From Muribaculaceae bacterium (GTDB lineage: Bacteria > Bacteroidota > Bacteroidia > Bacteroidales > Muribaculaceae): a DNA stretch of 44,919 nucleotides. A program made the translations under genes and the position numbers. Every line of letters begins with the position of its first letter. The first letter of the stretch is position 1. This document shows, one piece after another, positions 1-8,023 of this stretch. The DNA is taken from NCBI GenBank assembly GCA_017935045.1, contig JAGBIJ010000052.1, positions 1-44,919 of the forward strand, given 5' to 3'. The notes beneath the pieces were generated by a model, which saw only the letters and a program-made list of their open reading frames with translations, made no database searches and had not been told where the DNA came from.

Positions 1-552
1 CAGGCCGTCGGCGTATGCCTGCTTCACGGCGTCGGTCTGCAGGTCGTCTGTTCCGAGGTTAACCTGCGCGAAGGGGCGCCGCAGCTCCACAGTCTCGTTG
101 ATCGGGCCGGTCACGTCGAAAGTCTGACACTTGAAGAAGGCATCGCGCGTCTCGTCGTTGCCTGAGAGGGAAGTGTAGCTTACGGTCACTTCCTGAGTGG
201 AAGGTTCGAACTTGTAGAAATTCTGTCCTGGGGCGTCGGCCCAGAATACGATGTCGTACTTCTTGCCGTTGACGAGCTGCAGAGTTACATCGGCGGTCAG
301 AGTCTCGGGGTCAAACGTGTATGCGTCCACCCCCTGGGTAACCAGGTTCTTGGTGCCGGATTCGTACACGGCATAGGTAAGGGTAGAGGCAGTCTTGCCG
401 TCGGCGAAGGCGCGAGTGCGCATCTGCGCGGGCAGCTGCACGCGGAAATGCACGTTTCCGTCGGCAGAGCCGGGCTGGTCGAGCTCGCTTGAGCAGGAGG
501 CTACGGAGAGAGCCATTGCGGCGATTCCTCCGAAAAGAAATAATTTGTTCAT
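1..552 (-). CDS. Fimbrillin-like lipoprotein (DUF6562-like), C-terminus outside window
   Basis: The minus strand is open from an ATG at 552 to the window edge, giving 184 codons without a stop. The protein begins MNKLFLFGG and has a lipoprotein signal peptide ending in a VASC lipobox, so it should be exported and lipidated. What follows is typical of Bacteroidetes surface fimbrillin-like proteins of the DUF6562 type: a QLPAQMRTRA segment, a short strand-rich region with YAVYESGTKN, a KYDIVFWADAPGQ segment and an ELRRPFAQVNLGT segment. It is the last visible gene of an operon that starts at 2829, 19 bp after the anchor-like lipoprotein. The likely role is a structural or tip component of an Mfa/Fim-type surface fibre. 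The family call rests on motif resemblance only, and the missing C-terminus cannot be judged. Confidence 0.75.
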   Translation of the reverse strand, partial: MNKLFLFGGIAAMALSVASCSSELDQPGSADGNVHFRVQLPAQMRTRAFADGKTASTLTYAVYESGTKNLVTQGVDAYTFDPETLTADVTLQLVNGKKYDIVFWADAPGQNFYKFEPSTQEVTVSYTSLSGNDETRDAFFKCQTFDVTGPINETVELRRPFAQVNLGTDDLQTDAVKQAYADGL

Positions 553-571
553 GAATAATTAAAATTAGTAG

Positions 572-1588
572 TTATCTGATTTCTATATTGAATTCCCCGT
601 CGAAGTCGGGATTTACCCCGATGCCTCCGTGAGCCTGTGAAGTGAGGAAATCGCCTCTTACAATGGTGGCGCGGTTGCGCTGCACAGGTATAATGAAAGA
701 GGGAGTGGAGGATACGAGCGCGCCTTTCTCGTCGAAAATCTCAAGAGCTACGCTGATGGTGGACTCCGCGCCGTTTATCAGGAAATAATCGAAGCCTACG
801 AGTACCTCGTCGCTGTTCACGACCTTAATCTCTCCTTCAAAACTGAGACCTGAGGCTGAGTCGACCGGACGATTGCGCAGCACGCTGTATTCCACGGGCA
901 GATATCCGGTGTAGGTAAATCGCGCCCGATACCTGTTGAAGTCTATCAGTCCCGGAATCCCGGGGCTGTCTTCGGGATTGGAGTCCGGAGCGTTGCGCCG
1001 TGTCTCCTGGTCTATGAATTCGTGCAGATCTGTTGAAAGGAAAGCGTATGCTGTCAGCGGCCGGCGCAGCGTGACCTCACACTCTACATCTACCGTCTCG
1101 GCCGTAGTGGCCGGCACCGAGGCATGGAACTTGCCCTGGAAAGCGTCTTTGAGCGAGGTGTCGCCGCGATAAGGCATGAGTGCCTTGACTGAGCTGAATG
1201 ACGATGCATCGTAGTATGGCGACATCCCGGAGCCCGACTCCGCGAAATCGCTCCATACGTATATGTCCCATTCTCCTTGCGGCAGCGGTACGTCTGTGGT
1301 AAAGTCCGCCAGAGACATGTCGTCGCGGGTCAGTGTGAATCGGCTGACGGGACGCTCGGTGGAGCCGGCCGGATAGACCTCGAAGATGTATCGTACGGCA
1401 TCAACCGAGCCAATGTCTCCGCGTCCGCGTGTCTGCACCAGAAAGTCAAACAGAGTCCAGGGCAGCTCGTGGCGTACGGTAAGGCGCACGTCGCGGGCGG
1501 CGGGCAGCTCGGGCCACTCGTGTACGCACGAAGTGAGTGAAAGCAGAGCTGTGGCTATGGCTATGGTCAGAAGATACAGTCGTTTCAT
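572..1588 (-). CDS. FimB/Mfa2-like fimbrial anchor lipoprotein
   Basis: This 338-residue protein has a signal peptide with an SLTSC lipobox (Cys about residue 21) followed by VHEWPEL, a start often seen in Mfa2/FimB-type anchor lipoproteins of Bacteroidales. The middle holds a predicted strand-rich domain with VRYIFEVYPAG and a WDIYVWSDF segment, echoing the fimbrillin-like gene downstream. The ATG at 1588 overlaps the stop of the upstream DUF3575 gene by four bases (ATGA), which implies translational coupling. In characterised fimbrial systems such proteins sit in the outer membrane and cap or anchor the fibre, and that role is inferred here. It could instead be a host-glycan-facing lipoprotein of the same fold. 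No truncation is apparent. Confidence 0.7.
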   Translation of the reverse strand: MKRLYLLTIAIATALLSLTSCVHEWPELPAARDVRLTVRHELPWTLFDFLVQTRGRGDIGSVDAVRYIFEVYPAGSTERPVSRFTLTRDDMSLADFTTDVPLPQGEWDIYVWSDFAESGSGMSPYYDASSFSSVKALMPYRGDTSLKDAFQGKFHASVPATTAETVDVECEVTLRRPLTAYAFLSTDLHEFIDQETRRNAPDSNPEDSPGIPGLIDFNRYRARFTYTGYLPVEYSVLRNRPVDSASGLSFEGEIKVVNSDEVLVGFDYFLINGAESTISVALEIFDEKGALVSSTPSFIIPVQRNRATIVRGDFLTSQAHGGIGVNPDFDGEFNIEIR

Positions 1589-2829
1589 CTGCTACCCCCT
1601 TTCCTTTTGAGGTCAAATCTGTAGCTGACCGTGAACGCAGCCTGGTCGATGCCGTAGAAAGTACGCTGGCGGCGGTCGATGATCAGGCCGTTGTGATGGT
1701 TGCGGAACACGTCGTAGTCAAGCCGGTAGATGCCGGCGCCTATGGACGCTTCCATCTGCCAGCGGCGGTCGCGGCAAAAATAGAAGCGGTAGCCGACAGC
1801 TATGCCGCCTCCAATGGCCGGAGTGTCGCGGTTGTGATCCTGGTAACGCTTGTCGCCCCCGAAAGCCACATTATACCATCCGAGTCCGAAATGCGCGCCG
1901 GCGAAGAAGCCGGTGTTGTCGGCTTTGGGCCAATAGCGGAATTCCGGCTGCAGGGTCAGGGTGCGGAATTTGGTGTGGCCGGTAAAGTAATTGAAGCCGG
2001 AGTAGTAGACGGGCAGAGTGAAGCTCCAGTGGGGCGCTATGTCAGCTTCCACAGCTATGTTTGTCCATAGCATGGCCCAGGCCGGAATGTTGGTCTTGAT
2101 GTATAGCTTCCGGCGCCATTCTTCATCTTCGGAGGACGTCGTGACAGTCTCCTGTGTCGCGGTCACTGTGATTTCTGTTGTTTCGTAGGTGTCTTCGGAA
2201 CCGGGTAAAGGGGATTGCTCCGGTTGCGGCGTATCGTCGGCAGCGAGGGTGCGGGTGTACTCTTTGTCCGGACAGGTTACCGTGACTCTCGTATAGCGCA
2301 GACGTGGCAGTACGTATGTCTCAAGCCATAGCCAGGCCTTCCGGCCGTCGATCGCCTTCAGATGCGTCTGCACGGAGTCGGGGGAGCCTCCGTCGGCAAT
2401 GGCGCGGATGACTTGCTCCCTGTATGGAGACTCGGCCTGTGCGAAGACCGGGTCTTCCAGCCGATGGCGTACTACAGACCAGGAATTGGCCACGGTAGCG
2501 GTGGCAATCTGGTCTTTGCGCACGGAGGAGTTGGCAATGAGCCAGTCAGCCACATTTGCGGCTCTGCGCGCGGCCAGCTCACGGTTTAGCCCGGCCGGGC
2601 CGTCGGGCGAGGCGCTGCCGGTCACATTCACTTTGCGCAGCTCGCCCGATGACTGAAGGGAATCGATCAGTATGCGCAGCCGGTCGAGATGCGGAATAAT
2701 CGGAGTGATGTCCGCCTCGCCCAGTCTGAAATACTGGGTTTCTTCGGCAGTATGTGCGGGAGTGTCGGCTCCGGCTGTAAATATAGTCATACATACAGCC
2801 ATTGCAGCAAAAAGGTATTTAATCGGCAT
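1585..2829 (-). CDS. OmpA-like/DUF3575 outer-membrane protein
   Basis: This 414-residue protein has a signal peptide (cleavage near residue 21, after TAGA). The N-terminal third resembles an OmpA-type peptidoglycan-binding fold: KVNVTGSASPDGPAGLN followed by LAARRAANVADWL near residues 62-95 matches the usual loop and helix. A Thr/Glu/Ser-rich linker (about 205-235) leads to a C-terminal DUF3575 domain from about residue 240, with LYIKTNIPAWAMLWTNIAVE, repeated aromatic strands and FYFCRDRRW. DUF3575 is probably an outer-membrane beta-barrel. It is the first gene of the fimbria-like operon, and DUF3575 proteins commonly precede Mfa-type fimbrial lipoprotein genes. It may anchor the assembly to peptidoglycan (inference). 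The ATG at 2829 directly precedes the signal peptide. Confidence 0.78.
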   Translation of the reverse strand: MPIKYLFAAMAVCMTIFTAGADTPAHTAEETQYFRLGEADITPIIPHLDRLRILIDSLQSSGELRKVNVTGSASPDGPAGLNRELAARRAANVADWLIANSSVRKDQIATATVANSWSVVRHRLEDPVFAQAESPYREQVIRAIADGGSPDSVQTHLKAIDGRKAWLWLETYVLPRLRYTRVTVTCPDKEYTRTLAADDTPQPEQSPLPGSEDTYETTEITVTATQETVTTSSEDEEWRRKLYIKTNIPAWAMLWTNIAVEADIAPHWSFTLPVYYSGFNYFTGHTKFRTLTLQPEFRYWPKADNTGFFAGAHFGLGWYNVAFGGDKRYQDHNRDTPAIGGGIAVGYRFYFCRDRRWQMEASIGAGIYRLDYDVFRNHHNGLIIDRRQRTFYGIDQAAFTVSYRFDLKRKGGSR

Positions 2830-2895
2830 ACGGCATCGTCTGTATCTTAGGTCATGCGGTGTGAAATTCCGGCATGGCCGCAGGTTTGAGAAAAG

Positions 2896-2914
2896 TGCAA
2901 TCAGTATGATTGCA
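2896..2914. promoter_or_regulatory. 19-bp perfect palindrome in the leader of the fimbria-like operon
   Basis: TGCAATCA (2896-2903) and TGATTGCA (2907-2914) form a perfect inverted repeat around GTA. It lies about 70 bp upstream of the DUF3575 start and downstream of the -7-like element at 2983-2990, so it would be in the 5' leader. It could be a dimer operator or an RNA hairpin with a very tight loop. Confidence 0.45.
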
Positions 2915-2982
2915 GGACAGATTTATCAATAATAGATTTATAATTCCTGGTTTGTAGAATTGTTTTCTTGATTTCTGCGATG

Positions 2983-2990
2983 CAAAGTTA
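2983..2990 (-). promoter_or_regulatory. -7 promoter element (TAACTTTG) for the fimbria-like operon
   Basis: On the minus strand TAACTTTG matches the Bacteroidetes -7 consensus TAnnTTTG. No TTTG lies at the usual 19-21 bp upstream; the nearest is 34 bp away, at 3025-3028. The promoter is therefore weak or activator-dependent. The implied leader is about 150 nt. Confidence 0.45.
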
Positions 2991-3118
2991 ATATAAAAAA
3001 TTATATAATCCGCAGTGTAAATTGCAAATGTTCGGTTTTTTAATAAATTTTAGTATTTAGGGCTGAGAAGCCTTTAATTACGTTGTATGAATAAAAACGG
3101 GACAAAGCTGTCAGGGCG

Positions 3119-4519
3119 TCATATTACCTCCAGTGAGGGATTGATAAGGTACAGCCGCGTAGTGGCACGGGTAAGGGCCGTATAGAGCCAGCGGTAGAAA
3201 TCCGGAGTGGCGAGCATATCCGGCTGGATACCGGCCAGGTCGATGTAGACATCTTCCCACTGTCCGCCCTGAGCCTTGTGGCAGGTCAGGCAATAGCCGT
3301 ATTTGGCCTGGAGGGCGTTGAGGTAAGGGTCAGTGCGCATGGCTGTCAGTTCCGAGCCGGCGCCCACGCCTTCCGCCCGCTTTTCGGCAAGCACCTGATG
3401 ATACAGAGCCGACATCTGTTCCGACGTGAGCGAAGGTGTATCCGCTTCCAGTGGCGTGAGCAGCAGTTTGGCTGTCAGCTCCACCCCTGAGTCGGCGAGC
3501 AGTAGCTCCACATCGGCCCACCGGTGGCCGTAGCGTTCCTCACGTCCGCTTACGCGCTGCACCACAGCCGTCTCGCCGTTGGCTATGAACTGCGCCCCCT
3601 TGATACGTGAGGTCCAGAAATAATTGTTTTTGGAGATGACGAGTCTTTCGCCGCGCTGCAGGTCTTCTTCGGCATACAGCACCATGCCGCGTATGGCGCG
3701 GTTGATGGCGCCGGCGCGCCAGTTGGAGCGTGTCACCACCACCGTATGCTCCTGGCCGGCATTGCGGTACGAATCGGCTATCTGCTCCGCTAAAAACTCG
3801 CTGCTGACCACCTGTACATCGCGGAAGCCCTTCTGCCACAGCTGGGGCAGCGGCAGCGGGTCGCGCAGCATGCGGCGGCGTATGCGCGTGGCATTGTAAA
3901 GTATGCCCGAGCGGGCGGCCTGACGCAGCGGCTGGTCCAGCTCAAAGATATATGGTGTCAGACCGTATTGCTCCAGCCGCTCCGGATTCATGGCGTAGCT
4001 CTCGGCTTCGCCCACCGGCGGAAGCTGGGCTGTATCGCCCACAAAAACTATAGCGCAGCCGGGACTGCTGTAGACATGGCGGATGAGATGGTCGAGCAAC
4101 CGAGAAGTGTCGGGGCCGGGAATCATCGAAGCCTCGTCAACCACAAAGAGAGTGTCGCGGTCACGGTTGGGAGCTAAGAAGAAAGATGTATTGTCCGGGT
4201 CGACCGACGAGCCCCGGTACAGACGCTTGTGTATGGTATAGGCGGGAAGCGAGGAGTATCCGGCCATTACTTTGGCGGCTCGGCCGGTGGGGGCGAGCAT
4301 GACGCATTTCATCTTATATTCGGTCATGGCTCTGACCAGCGCCGCGAGCAGTGACGACTTGCCGGTGCCGGCATAGCCGTGGACCACGATGCAGTCGCGT
4401 GGCCCGCGTGACAAGGCGAAATCGCAGAGACCCTGCAGTAGCTCGTCCTGTCGGCCGGTAGGCTCGTAGGGCAGCAGAGCGATAGCCTTCTCATAAAGTT
4501 CCGACGTCTGAACACTCAT
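3119..4519 (-). CDS. RecD/Dda-like SF1B DNA helicase
   Basis: This 466-residue AAA-type helicase has a Walker A GYAGTGKSS at about residues 48-56, a second motif APTGRAAKVM at 76-85, and a Walker B LFVVDEASM at 124-132. The C-terminal UvrD_C_2-like motifs are YCLTCHKAQGGQWEDVYID and LYTALTRATTRLYLI. It lacks the long N-terminal region of RecD subunits and no recB or recC is nearby, so it is a stand-alone RecD2/Dda-type 5'-3' helicase, probably acting in replication or repair (family inference). The ATG at 4519 is the only start that keeps the conserved N-terminus, and it sits four bases after a consensus -7 element, so the mRNA may be leaderless. It is transcribed divergently from the restriction-modification genes. 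Confidence 0.85.
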   Translation of the reverse strand: MSVQTSELYEKAIALLPYEPTGRQDELLQGLCDFALSRGPRDCIVVHGYAGTGKSSLLAALVRAMTEYKMKCVMLAPTGRAAKVMAGYSSLPAYTIHKRLYRGSSVDPDNTSFFLAPNRDRDTLFVVDEASMIPGPDTSRLLDHLIRHVYSSPGCAIVFVGDTAQLPPVGEAESYAMNPERLEQYGLTPYIFELDQPLRQAARSGILYNATRIRRRMLRDPLPLPQLWQKGFRDVQVVSSEFLAEQIADSYRNAGQEHTVVVTRSNWRAGAINRAIRGMVLYAEEDLQRGERLVISKNNYFWTSRIKGAQFIANGETAVVQRVSGREERYGHRWADVELLLADSGVELTAKLLLTPLEADTPSLTSEQMSALYHQVLAEKRAEGVGAGSELTAMRTDPYLNALQAKYGYCLTCHKAQGGQWEDVYIDLAGIQPDMLATPDFYRWLYTALTRATTRLYLINPSLEVI

Positions 4520-4523
4520 GCCG

Positions 4524-4555
4524 CAAAATTACGAAATAAAGCCGTCCCGCGCAAA
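4524..4555 (-). promoter_or_regulatory. Consensus Bacteroidetes promoter for the helicase
   Basis: Read on the minus strand: TTTG (4555-4552), 20 bp, then TAATTTTG (4531-4524). Both elements and the spacing match the consensus exactly. Transcription should start within a few bases of the helicase ATG at 4519. Confidence 0.7.
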
Positions 4556-4612
4556 TTCCCCTCGCTCTCCAGCCGTAAAATTAGGCAGCCAGTAATTGGA
4601 ACATCAGAAATT

Positions 4613-4704
4613 ATTCGTAAATTTGAAATCCAATAATCGTTTTCATTACTGAAATTATCTTTGTATCCGAGAGCTAAAGTCTCGAAATAAATTCGTAATT
4701 TTGC
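4613..4704 (+). promoter_or_regulatory. Three -7-like elements and a near-repeat upstream of the methyltransferase
   Basis: TAAATTTG (4618-4625), TATCTTTG (4656-4663) and TAATTTTG (4696-4703) all match TAnnTTTG, spaced 38 and 40 bp apart. The first and third lie in near-identical 14-mers starting ATTCGTAA (4613 and 4691). None has TTTG at the ideal -33 distance. The region probably contains the promoter and possibly an operator for the restriction-modification genes. Confidence 0.4.
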
Positions 4705-4714
4705 ACTTAAGTGT

Positions 4715-6007
4715 GTGGTGTACGCACCGTACTTTTATATTAGACTACAAGATTTGATGGACAGTCAAAATAACATATCTGAGGGAACAAGTATTGCTGC
4801 TGAGGCTACTCTTTTTTATGGAGACGCGACTATTTGGACTGAACGCCAGTTTTCTCATCCGGAAAGGAGGATAAGACTCGCTACTTCTTTTAGCGGTATT
4901 GGAGCTATCGAACACGCTTTTCAGCGGTTAGGTCTTAATACTGAAATTGTCTTTGCCGGTGATATAGACGAAAAATGCAAAAAATCGTATTTCGCCAATT
5001 ACAATATTGATGAAAGTCGGTGGCACTCTGACATACACCACTTTGATGCAACACCATTCAAAGGTAAAGTTGATTTATTTGTCGGAGGAGCTCCATGTCA
5101 GGCATTTTCAATGGTCGGAAAGCGTAAAGGTTTTGAAGATACAAGAGGTACGCTTTTCCGTGAATTCGCACGCGTTGTAAAAGAATGCGAACCCAAAATT
5201 TTTATATTTGAAAATGTAAAAGGTCTCATTAACCACGATAAAGGCAATACATGGGAAGTAATTCGCCGTACTTTTGAAGATTACTGCGGGTATCATATTT
5301 TCTTCAAGGTTCTTAATAGCAAGGATTACGGCATACCGCAGCATCGAGAAAGAATTTTTTGCATTGGATTCCGTGAACCTACTGAGTTTGAGTTTCCAGA
5401 TCCCATACCACTTGAATATAGAATGTATGATTTTTTGGAAGACTATATTCAGACTCGCTATTTCTTGCGGGAAAAAGGTGTTAAATTCGTTACTTCCACT
5501 AAAAATTACATAAAATGTTATACGCAAATTAACGGGGATGTAGCTCTTTGTCAAAAAAGGAACCAGCAGTTCAACTGGCACGGTGATTTCGTTTATCATC
5601 CTGCAATGCAAGATGAACCATACGAAGAAGGCTGGGACGAATTTATCTTTGATGTCCGTGATGTGGAGGAAAAATATTATCTATCGGAGAAGGTCAAGAA
5701 TTACGTTCTGACTCCAGGCACTAAGAATTTCCGTACATCTACGGAAACGGATCTTGATGTTGCTCGTCCGCTCCTGCAATCTATGCACAAGATGCACCGT
5801 GCCGGAGTAGACAACTATGTGACACATAAGGGTCGTATCCGCAAACTCACGCCTCGCGAATGTTTGCGTCTTATGGGATTCAAGGATTCTTTCAAAATAG
5901 TCGTTTCAGACACTTCAATGTATCAACAGGCAGGGAACAGTATAGTTGTCGATGTACTTATAGCTCTGCTGAAACAGCTTGACATTACAAAATACGGAGA
6001 ACATTAA
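4715..6007 (+). CDS. DNA (cytosine-5-)-methyltransferase of a type II R-M system
   Basis: This 430-residue enzyme carries the ordered C5-methylase motifs: I, ATSFSGIGAIE (about 56-66); IV, GGAPCQAFS with catalytic Cys128; VI, ENV (166-168); VIII, QHRERIF (209-215); the variable target-recognition region; IX, RKLTPRECLRLMGF (about 377-390); and X, QQAGNSIVVDV (about 404-414). The segment after motif IV (GKRKGFEDTRGTLF) resembles M.HhaI-type enzymes; the site recognised cannot be read from sequence. It methylates cytosine at C5 and protects host DNA from the adjacent endonuclease. An alternative ATG at 4757 (residue 15) would give a leader of about 50 nt from the element at 4696-4703 and may be the true start. 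Codon use is visibly A+T-rich compared with both flanks, suggesting horizontal acquisition. Confidence 0.93.
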   Translation: MVYAPYFYIRLQDLMDSQNNISEGTSIAAEATLFYGDATIWTERQFSHPERRIRLATSFSGIGAIEHAFQRLGLNTEIVFAGDIDEKCKKSYFANYNIDESRWHSDIHHFDATPFKGKVDLFVGGAPCQAFSMVGKRKGFEDTRGTLFREFARVVKECEPKIFIFENVKGLINHDKGNTWEVIRRTFEDYCGYHIFFKVLNSKDYGIPQHRERIFCIGFREPTEFEFPDPIPLEYRMYDFLEDYIQTRYFLREKGVKFVTSTKNYIKCYTQINGDVALCQKRNQQFNWHGDFVYHPAMQDEPYEEGWDEFIFDVRDVEEKYYLSEKVKNYVLTPGTKNFRTSTETDLDVARPLLQSMHKMHRAGVDNYVTHKGRIRKLTPRECLRLMGFKDSFKIVVSDTSMYQQAGNSIVVDVLIALLKQLDITKYGEH

Positions 6008-6009
6008 CC

Positions 6010-6996
6010 ATGAAAATAGAAGGTCATAATTTCAACTTTGTTGATACCCTCAATTCTCCAATCACAGTACCGGATTGCTTTGTGATGAGGGCATCTAAAA
6101 TCGGAGGAGGCAACGGAGAAGCTAAACTCTATATAGCTCCTAAAACAATAATGTATCCGTTTTTCGGAAACGAAGGATTTGTCGCTAAATGCTTTTTGCT
6201 AAAAAGCGACCTACTTTCCTATATGAACGCGCTTCATGCTGAATACATGCACCCCTCTCAGGATTATCGTGGAGCTGCTGTAATGCCCCGACTTTGGAAA
6301 GAACGTGTGGCGAAAATTGAGAAACTTCCTGAAGTTATTGAGTTCAATGTCACTGCACAAGACCAAATAGAAGGCGCTCGCGGCTATGTCAATTCCAAAG
6401 ATCCCGGCTATCAGCTTATCCGTGAAATTTCTCTCCCATTGGTTTCCTATATTTCAGTCATGCAGCTTACTGACAGTTCGGGGGCCACATTATATTATTG
6501 GAAACTTTTTGCCGACTTCGAAGCAATCTCCGATAAAAGAGAAGCCCTTGTGTTTACATATGGGAAAAAGGGTGTGGAGATGCCAATTCCCGAGCCTAAA
6601 ATTTCTTCACGTCAGAAGGAGATTCGCAAGGCTCGTCAAGGCCAGGGTATTTATCGAGACAAGCTACTATCTGAATGTCCGTTTTGTCCGATAACAATGA
6701 TTAACGATGAGCGGTTGCTTATTGCCAGTCATATTAAACCATGGGCGGTCGCTAATGACATTGAAAGACTTGACCCGAAAAACGGTTTAATGCTATCTCC
6801 TTTATATGACAAGCTTTTCGACAGAGGGCTAATGACATTTACAGAAGATCGCCGAATCGTCCTGTCAAACTGGATCTCACCTATGAACAAAGCACGCCTC
6901 GGGGTTAAGGATGGGCAATTTATTCAACTTCTGCCACTTGACACTGCAAGGCAATCATATTTGCAGTTTCACCGCTCCTCGGTATTCAAAGGCTGA
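6010..6996 (+). CDS. HNH-family restriction endonuclease
   Basis: This 328-residue protein starts two bases after the methyltransferase stop, so the two are surely co-transcribed. The C-terminal third is an HNH_2-type nuclease: CPFC at 223-226, LLIASHIKPWA around 236-246 with His241, then NGLMLSPLYDKLFDRGL (258-274), matching the His-Asn-His/Asp metal-binding fold. The first 200 residues match no domain I recognise and presumably bind DNA or recognise the target. Position and family make it the restriction partner of the C5 methyltransferase: it should cut unmethylated copies of the shared site. No controller (C) protein gene and no mismatch-repair Vsr gene are seen. The A+T-rich composition matches the methyltransferase, so they probably arrived together. 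Confidence 0.85.
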   Translation: MKIEGHNFNFVDTLNSPITVPDCFVMRASKIGGGNGEAKLYIAPKTIMYPFFGNEGFVAKCFLLKSDLLSYMNALHAEYMHPSQDYRGAAVMPRLWKERVAKIEKLPEVIEFNVTAQDQIEGARGYVNSKDPGYQLIREISLPLVSYISVMQLTDSSGATLYYWKLFADFEAISDKREALVFTYGKKGVEMPIPEPKISSRQKEIRKARQGQGIYRDKLLSECPFCPITMINDERLLIASHIKPWAVANDIERLDPKNGLMLSPLYDKLFDRGLMTFTEDRRIVLSNWISPMNKARLGVKDGQFIQLLPLDTARQSYLQFHRSSVFKG

Positions 6997-7144
6997 TGCC
7001 GCACATATCTCAATTACTTTTATCTGTGCAGAGTGCTTATGATTAAATCAATATACACTTCAAGACTCTTGTCATGATATATAATACAAAGATAAATTTC
7101 GTATTTGTGAACCTTAATGCGGCCGACATTTCGGTTCATGCCCA

Positions 7145-7152
7145 TATATTTG
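7145..7152 (+). promoter_or_regulatory. -7-like element (TATATTTG) upstream of the DUF3822 gene
   Basis: TATATTTG matches TAnnTTTG, 40 bp before the ATG at 7193, without a TTTG at the expected -33 distance. An inverted copy lies at 7169-7176. The rest of the A+T-rich gap 6997-7192 shows no further feature to me. Confidence 0.3.
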
Positions 7153-7192
7153 AATTTAATATTTCATCCAAATATAGTAAAGCAATGGAAAT

Positions 7193-8023
7193 ATGAGTGA
7201 GAGCAAGAGGGATACTTCGATGGATTTTTCGGATCACAGCGTGTGGCAGCTGCTGCTTACGGTAGGTATGCGCGAGCTGCATGCCGCATTTTATGACCGG
7301 AACAGCGGAAGGTTTGCCGACTACAGCCGGCGCCGCTGGGAGTGTGAGCCGGCCGACACTCTGAAATGTATAGAGGACGCTGTCTACGAGGATCCGCTGC
7401 TGCTCGACGATTACGATGTCTCGATTCTGATACGCCCGGCCATGACGCTGACCGTGGCTCCGGAGGATTATCCGGAGGAAGACTCTCAGAAGATGCATGA
7501 CACTCTGAGTCTGGCCGATGCCACCGAGCGTAAGGATGTGTGGCATGAGCCGCTGGGGGAGGCGCTGGCTCTGTATTCCACGCCTGAGGGGGTAAGGGAT
7601 TTCCTTTCGCGCACTTTTCTGACAGAGCGCGTCAGCCATGCGCTGCGCCCAATTGTGGACTATTTCACACTCCGGGCGCGTACGGAGGGCGGCGAGCGTA
7701 TGTGGGTGCATCTGGAGTCGGACAGGCTTGACGTGGCGGCGTTCAGAAACGGCCGGCTGCTTCTTGCCAACACCTGGAGCTTCGCCACGGCTGCCGATGC
7801 CGCCTACTATCTGCTGTATGCCTGGCGTGCATTAGGCCTGGACGCTGCGCAGGGAGAGATATCCGTAAGCGGAGACAAGGCGCTGCGCGACGAGGTGGTG
7901 CCCATGCTGCGGCGTTATATCAATTATGTGAGGCTGACGATGTATCCCGCCTCGCTGGCTGCTCCGCTCCGCGAAGGAATATCGTTGTGCGAGGCGTTGT
8001 ATATGAAACAGGATATAAAATGA
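7193..8023 (+). CDS. DUF3822 family protein
   Basis: This 276-residue cytoplasmic protein has no signal peptide or membrane segment. It resembles the Bacteroidetes DUF3822 family in length, in the acidic middle and in its position directly before rsmD, an arrangement I know from other Bacteroidales. Segments such as RMWVHLESDRLDVAAFRNGRLLLANTW in the second half (cited in part) look like the beta-rich half of an actin/ASKHA-like fold, but this is only a resemblance. No catalytic motif is visible. Its stop overlaps the rsmD start by four bases (ATGA at 8020-8023), so the two are translationally coupled. The biochemical role is unknown; coupling to rsmD hints at a link with ribosome assembly or small-molecule coupling to it. 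Confidence 0.75.
   Translation: MSESKRDTSMDFSDHSVWQLLLTVGMRELHAAFYDRNSGRFADYSRRRWECEPADTLKCIEDAVYEDPLLLDDYDVSILIRPAMTLTVAPEDYPEEDSQKMHDTLSLADATERKDVWHEPLGEALALYSTPEGVRDFLSRTFLTERVSHALRPIVDYFTLRARTEGGERMWVHLESDRLDVAAFRNGRLLLANTWSFATAADAAYYLLYAWRALGLDAAQGEISVSGDKALRDEVVPMLRRYINYVRLTMYPASLAAPLREGISLCEALYMKQDIK

Noticed and set aside
2830-3118. Phase-variable invertible promoter for the fimbria-like operon
   Set aside because: I looked for long matching inverted repeats flanking the -7 element and found only the 19-bp palindrome and short A/T-rich matches.
4715-4756. Certainty about the methyltransferase start
   Set aside because: ATG 4715 and ATG 4757 both keep all catalytic motifs. The longer form is listed, but the leader length favours 4757; sequence alone does not decide.
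7145-7176. Inverted TATATTTG/CAAATATA pair as an operator
   Set aside because: The arms are only 8 bp in a very A+T-rich stretch and likely to arise by chance.
4520-7192. Transposon or integrative element carrying the R-M genes
   Set aside because: No integrase, transposase, tRNA target or convincing terminal repeats; only composition suggests transfer.
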